NCBI GenBank assembly: GCA_963924555.1
Contig: OZ004584.1
Span: 6,261,001 to 6,325,000 of the forward strand
Length of the DNA: 64,000 nucleotides
Direction of reading: 5' to 3'
Source of the DNA: Crambe crambe
Lineage: Eukaryota; Porifera; Demospongiae; Poecilosclerida; Crambeidae
The translations under genes and the position numbers were made by a program. This document shows positions 59,462 through 64,000 of this stretch, piece after piece; the first letter of the stretch is position 1; the number at the start of each line of letters is the position of its first letter. Below the pieces are notes generated by a model. The model made no database searches. It saw nothing but the letters and a program-made list of their open reading frames with translations, and had not been told where the DNA came from.

Positions 59462-60310
59462 GGACCAGGACAGCCTACCAGACCAGGGAAGCAGGAAGCA
59501 ATCAACTAATTATTGAACATTAACCACACCCACACATAATTGGCAAGCGAAGCGAGCCACTCTCTGGTCATGTCAACGGGAGCTCGAGATATATATATAT
59601 ACAAATAAGGGAAAAAGCATTTCGTGAAATGAAAAAAGATGTAGGAATGACCACTGCTCAAAAAAGTAAGGAAACAAGAAGGATGGAAATGGGATCAATC
59701 TTTGTTCTGTATATCCAGCCAACAATCCCTACACATACGTACATTACTACACTATAATCTGAAGCTACCCGACATAAAGCTTGTCATGGCAACACCGTCG
59801 TAGACTTGTCACTAAAGACACTCCAGCTAATTCATGCTGTTGCTCTACACCACTAAACAGATGCAGATCAGTTCACCTTGTAGTCTCACACAGCCTGAAA
59901 CATTAGGTAATGGTCGGCAGTCTGGAGTGTGCATTATATTGCTATAATGTACGCTTTTTTCAAAGACGGCATGGAATTGAAGGATTTCGCTCTTTTTAAA
60001 TCAATAACTTTTCAGCTGCTGTGTGCTCGTAGCTGTTTGAACTGTGGTAAGTGCACTAGCTCCTAGATCAAAGCAACAGAAAAAACAATTACTATAACCC
60101 TTGCGCATGTGCTGAGGGTTAATGAAAGAGGACATTTTGAATTATGGATTCTCTACACAAATGGATTTGGTTTCTACATGAGAGGTTCTACTGTCAGTCC
60201 CATGTATGAGTGGAAGTGACTTTGATTACTGTCAAACATGAACAGCTACTAAAGAGAAGAAAAAAGAGAAACGAAATTCTTAGCATTATTTTTTGTAAAA
60301 CAGGAGCATT
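59462..60310. other. Intergenic, nothing recognised
   Basis: Includes a short (TA)n near 59590 and AT-rich unique sequence. The last 100 bp match the 3' flank of 52216 and 49181. No gene, RNA or element ends identified. Confidence 0.45.
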
Positions 60311-61609
60311 TTACTGTACATAAAGCTCCAAAAGCTGAATAGGTGTATCATCAGAATTTCCACCATTACAGATCCTGACCTCAAGGTTGTTGGAGGTGGA
60401 GTTGAGGAGGGTTTTACAGAACCATGGAGGGTTGTTGAACTGGCAGCAGGTGCTATTGGAACCACACCCCTGGCAGTCCCAGAGTGGTGGAAAATTCCTG
60501 GAATATCATTGACATGATTGCCGGTGTCACAGAAGTAATCAAAAAAATAAGTTGAATGTGGCCAGTTATTGTTGTTACTACATGCACATAGCCACCATGT
60601 GCGAAAGGGGCCTTCTTCTCCAATAGCACTAGCAAAGGATCAGATATGTTGACGAGATCCTGCACTGCCATGAGTCAGAGAGACACTATCAACATACGGT
60701 TGATCTATATGACTGGAAAAACTAGTCCCTTAAAGGCATCAGTGTTTCCATATTGATAGGCTATTATGTGTCCACACACACGACTATAGGTCAGTCCGAA
60801 AGTGGAATAAAACGCTGATTTATAACTACCATTGTGGTTTCGTCCCCTCCCACATGTCCTCACAGGGAAAAGGATGGTGGTCCAGTTGCTGGGACAGACC
60901 TGGTTGGAGTCTGACATATTAAGGAAGGCCACACGAGTCCAAGCATCACTTAATCCACCACAACCACACTGCCTGTTGAAGTCACAGTACACACGTACAG
61001 CAGAGCCATTGGAGGACCTGATCCAGTAATGACCTGATGGGGAGGAGGGATTCAACTACCATTCACAGACGTATCAAGTCCAAATATAGAATTCTGAGGC
61101 TGCATTATTATTCTTCCAAGTTCAGAAATGTTAACATTCACATAAGATATCTGAACCAGGTTTATTCTTCTTTCATATTCAGATATGCTACCATTCACAA
61201 AAATTTCAAGTCCAGATATAGAATTCTGAAGCTGTACTATCCTTCTTTCATATTCAGATATGCTACCATTTACAGACGTTTCAAGTCCAGATATAGTGTT
61301 CTGAAGCTGCATTATCATATGCTCTATCTCAAGCTTAGCACTCTGATGGTTGACTTGTAAGATATTCCACACTGTAAGAGCCAAGCTAGCAAATGCTGCA
61401 CTACCTACTAAGATGAATCCAACTAGTGCACATGTGCATAACCAATTACAAACAGGTTTCTTCAACTTGGACTTATTTTGACGAGGAGTTGCTGATGTAT
61501 ACACATTTCCTGAAGTACTATTGGACGGAATTTCATACTGAGAATTCACATCACAGGATGCAACAGCTTTCTTGAAATTTGGTAACTTGTAAGTGTGTTT
61601 CTCTTCCAT
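60311..61609 (-). pseudogene. Receptor pseudogene (class A) with deletions and frameshifts
   Basis: The tail, helix and stalk are open from 61609 to 61052 (MEEKHTYKLPNFKKAVASCD...SQYEIPSNS; YKLP/YEIP). A deletion then joins the middle of the stalk (DTSVNGS) out of frame to the ectodomain at NPSSPSGHYWI. A second frameshift follows GLVF at about 60720. DPLWDG is deleted near 60485, and FVGN codons are lost near 60540. The terminal DNLEVRIC...LLELYVQ part is readable. Confidence 0.82.
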
Positions 61610-62926
61610 GGTTTAAATTGAAGAAAGAAATTCATTATATACAATATATATACACCACATTATTGAGTTATGATTGGGACCGAAACGAAATACTGTTGGA
61701 ATCATTTTCAAGTGATTAATAAACATAATTATTATGAATGAGTGAAAAAGGTTAATTAGCTATAGAGTTTTTTTTCCCTTTGGGACTTATGTATACATGG
61801 CCTAAATCTGTTTATAAAAACACTTCAGTAATCAGCATTCAAATACTATACCCAAAATTATATGACCATGATTGCCAGAGTCACAGAAGTAATCCTTTCC
61901 AACAAATGCAGTCGAATGTGGCCAGTTATTGCTGTTACTGCATTCACATACGTAGCCACGTTGTATGAAAGGAGCCTATTTCTCCGATAGCACTGGCAAA
62001 AGTTAGTCTATTGATGTTTTAGTCTTATGAAATGCCACATTTCTAAATGTTGGACTTTTAGAAGCTGCCTGGCAATGGCAGAGTTTCCATAACTAAACTA
62101 TCAAAATCAATGATGATAAGAAGATGAAAAGTGTGTCTTTTGAGGCTGTATATGAAGCAAGAGTACTCCAATTCAAAATCCACTGTGCTGGTCTCACATA
62201 TCATGTATAAGCACATGAATTAACTAATTATTGTAATAATGTGTGAATGGTATTTTCCAGCCTATAGGTCAAGCATTACTTTGTTCTATTGAATTTGTCC
62301 CACTATGGAAATAGCTATACGTACATTAGTTTATAAAGTATGACTAAATAGATATAATATTATAGTGTCTGTCTTTGGGGCGAAATATGAAGCAAAAACA
62401 AAATTGTGCTGATTTCCTAAATTATTTTCAGAAGAGTTTTTGGCATTCGAGTTGTGGTAGCTACGTAAACATGTTTTTCAGTTTCAAAGATGATCCTTAT
62501 CCACTGTATCATAACTTGTGACATATAGTGGATAATATTGAACATTATATTAATAGTCCTGTAAATATAATTTCAGTTTTGGGGGGGGGGGGGGGGGGCA
62601 AAATGCCCCTTTGCCTACAGATAAAAAAAAATCTGTCTATCCAAGGAAACTATACATGACAGGCCAGGATACTTCAGTTTTTGAGCACCATGAATAGTGA
62701 CACATCAGGAGAGCCATGTTCTAATGAGGCACTAGCTATAGCTCAATCATGAAGGTCCATAAGGGAGAGGAATTTTGTGGCATTGAATATTGAATAGTCG
62801 TCCCTGACAGCACTTTAATCTCAACAGCTATTGAAGTATACAAAAATTTTTTTTCTAAAAAAAGAAGAAAGACTCTCTATCTATTATATGCATCATTGTT
62901 TATAAAACAGGAGGATAAGTTGCATT
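61610..62926. other. Intergenic, segmentally duplicated with 37500-38593
   Basis: 61610-61860 is a receptor upstream flank. 61860-62010 is a receptor fragment. From there to 62926 the sequence parallels 37590-38593 in order and orientation. A G-run of about 18 bases at 62580 is not present in the other copy. No gene. Confidence 0.6.
61860..62010 (-). pseudogene. Receptor ectodomain fragment, twin of 37590-37730
   Basis: Encodes FCDSGNHG, the FVGKD and CNSNNWPHST regions and the SASAIGEIG remnant, then stops. It has the same fragment boundary as its twin (CACTGGCAAAAGTTAGTCTATTGAT), so both derive from one truncated ancestor. Confidence 0.75.
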
Positions 62927-64000
62927 CTATTGTACATAAAGCTCCAACAGCTGGACAGGTGTATCATCTGAATTTCCATGATTACAGATCCTGACCTCCA
63001 GGTCATCAGTGGTGGACTGGGTGAGGGTCTTACAGAACCAAGGAGGCTTGTTGAATCGGCAGCAGGTGCTATCGGAACCACACCCATGGCCGTCCCAGAG
63101 AGGGTCATTGGAGTGGAAGATACCCGGGATTTTCTTAAGATGATTGCCGGAGTCACAGAAGTAATCCTCTCCTACAAATAAAGTTGAATTTGTCCAGTTG
63201 TTGCTGTTACTGCATGCACATAGCCAATATGTGCGAAAGGGACCTTCTTCACCAATAGCACTGGCAAAGGACCAGATATGTTGACGAGACCCCACACTGC
63301 CGTGAGTCAGAGAGACACCATCAACATACGGTTCATCTATATCAGAGTAGAAGACTAGTCCCTTAAAGGCGTCAGTGTTTCCATTTTGATAGGCTATTAT
63401 GCGTCCACACACACGACCATAGGTCAGTCCAAAAGTGGAGTAGAATACTGAATCGCAACTGGTTTCATTCTTTATCACTCTTCCACATGTCCTCACAGGG
63501 GTAGAGATGGTGGTCCAGTTGCTGGGACAAACCTGGTTGGGGTCTGACATGTTGAGGAATGCCACACGAGTCCATCCACTTGGTCCATCACAACCACACT
63601 TCTTGTTGAACTCACAGTACACACGCACAGCAGAGCCATTGGAGGACTTGATCCAGTAGTGACCTGATGGGGAGGAGGAATTCAACTGCAAGATATGGGG
63701 ACATGAAGTAGCAGGTAAGTTTGAATATTGTCCACTCAGTGATTGAATGATATTATAATCAGAAGACAAAAATCGTGAAACATTACTTCGGAGATCATTT
63801 ACAGAGTTCTGGAGCTGCAGGATTCTTCCTTCAAGTTCTGATGTTCTATCATTCATAGAAACTTGTAGTCTTTTGAGTTCAAATTTGCTGCTGTTCATGT
63901 AAGTCTGAAGCATAGTTATCATCCGATCATATTTAGCAGCATTAGATATGCTATCATTTATAGCCGTTTTTTGATTGTTGACTTGTGAGATATTCCACAC
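62927..64000 (-). CDS. Type II membrane receptor-like protein, class A ectodomain (5' end cut by window)
   Basis: The frame is open from the right edge to the stop at 62927. The tail and most of the helix lie outside; visible sequence begins at VWNISQVNNQ, just after the membrane segment by comparison with 31088-32359 (TVWNISQVNN). The stalk resembles that gene (SSKFELKRLQVSMNDRTSELEGRILQLQNSVND). The ectodomain is almost the same as in 38594-39784 (VYCEFNKKCGCDGPSGWTRVAF, VCGRIIAYQNGNTDAF, NDPLWDGHGC, PPWFC, DDLEVRIC, LLELYVQ). The Met near the edge is internal, not the start. Confidence 0.85.
   Translation of the reverse strand: MWNISQVNNQKTAINDSISNAAKYDRMITMLQTYMNSSKFELKRLQVSMNDRTSELEGRILQLQNSVNDLRSNVSRFLSSDYNIIQSLSGQYSNLPATSCPHILQLNSSSPSGHYWIKSSNGSAVRVYCEFNKKCGCDGPSGWTRVAFLNMSDPNQVCPSNWTTISTPVRTCGRVIKNETSCDSVFYSTFGLTYGRVCGRIIAYQNGNTDAFKGLVFYSDIDEPYVDGVSLTHGSVGSRQHIWSFASAIGEEGPFRTYWLCACSNSNNWTNSTLFVGEDYFCDSGNHLKKIPGIFHSNDPLWDGHGCGSDSTCCRFNKPPWFCKTLTQSTTDDLEVRICNHGNSDDTPVQLLELYVQ

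Noticed and set aside
1..64000. tRNA or rRNA genes, and reverse transcriptase or transposase ORFs
   Set aside because: None could be recognised by eye: no A/B-box pairs with a convincing cloverleaf, no rRNA core sequence and no RT or DDE motifs. A tRNAscan or profile search could still find a weak one.

Overview
The window is animal nuclear DNA. The introns are short, the genes are spliced or single-exon, and one gene is an unmistakable metazoan RNA polymerase I second-largest subunit. The gene style (dense tandem families of membrane receptors, a truncated secreted protein with a YYVTPSDD-like N-terminus, many small MITEs) suggests a demosponge of the Amphimedon type. That identification is inference; no ribosomal or mitochondrial marker is present.

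Layout. At 0.5-6 kb two receptor-like genes on the minus strand flank a plus-strand Fanzor-type gene (2274-4087), a eukaryotic relative of the RNA-guided nuclease TnpB. At 6-8 kb there is small repeat debris, a relic of the last POLR1B exon and a truncated secreted-protein ORF. At 8.1-16.1 kb lie 24 minus-strand exons of POLR1B whose splice phases agree throughout, but about 250 N-terminal residues are not found. Three POLR1B introns each carry a box C/D snoRNA with a U43-like guide for the 3' end of 18S rRNA. From 16.9 kb to the right edge is a tandem array of one receptor family, nearly all on the minus strand. With the two left-hand genes it comprises 14 genes that look intact (one cut by the window edge) and about 15 pseudogenes or fragments.

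The receptor family. Each intact member is a predicted type II membrane protein: a short cytoplasmic tail with tyrosine motifs (YELP, YEIP, NPxY), one transmembrane helix, usually a coiled-coil stalk built from repeats of about 25 residues, and a C-terminal cysteine-rich ectodomain of about 255 residues. The start of the ectodomain (SGHYWI, VYCD, W.RVA) recalls fibrinogen-related domains. Its C-terminal half (DPLWDG.GC, PPWF, DD.E.RVC, ELYVQ) is a recurrent pattern to which I cannot attach a family name. Two ectodomain classes occur: A (CDFNRQCGC) and B (CDMTRSC...GGWMRVA). Stalk-length change, partial domain duplication, tail exchange and loss by frameshift are all visible, so this is a rapidly evolving birth-and-death cluster.

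Mobile DNA. Besides Fanzor, the window has several non-autonomous DNA transposons with clear termini (TA-, TAA- or longer-flanked), long near-perfect palindromes of a shared family around 46.9-51.4 kb, and one element inserted precisely into a receptor pseudogene.
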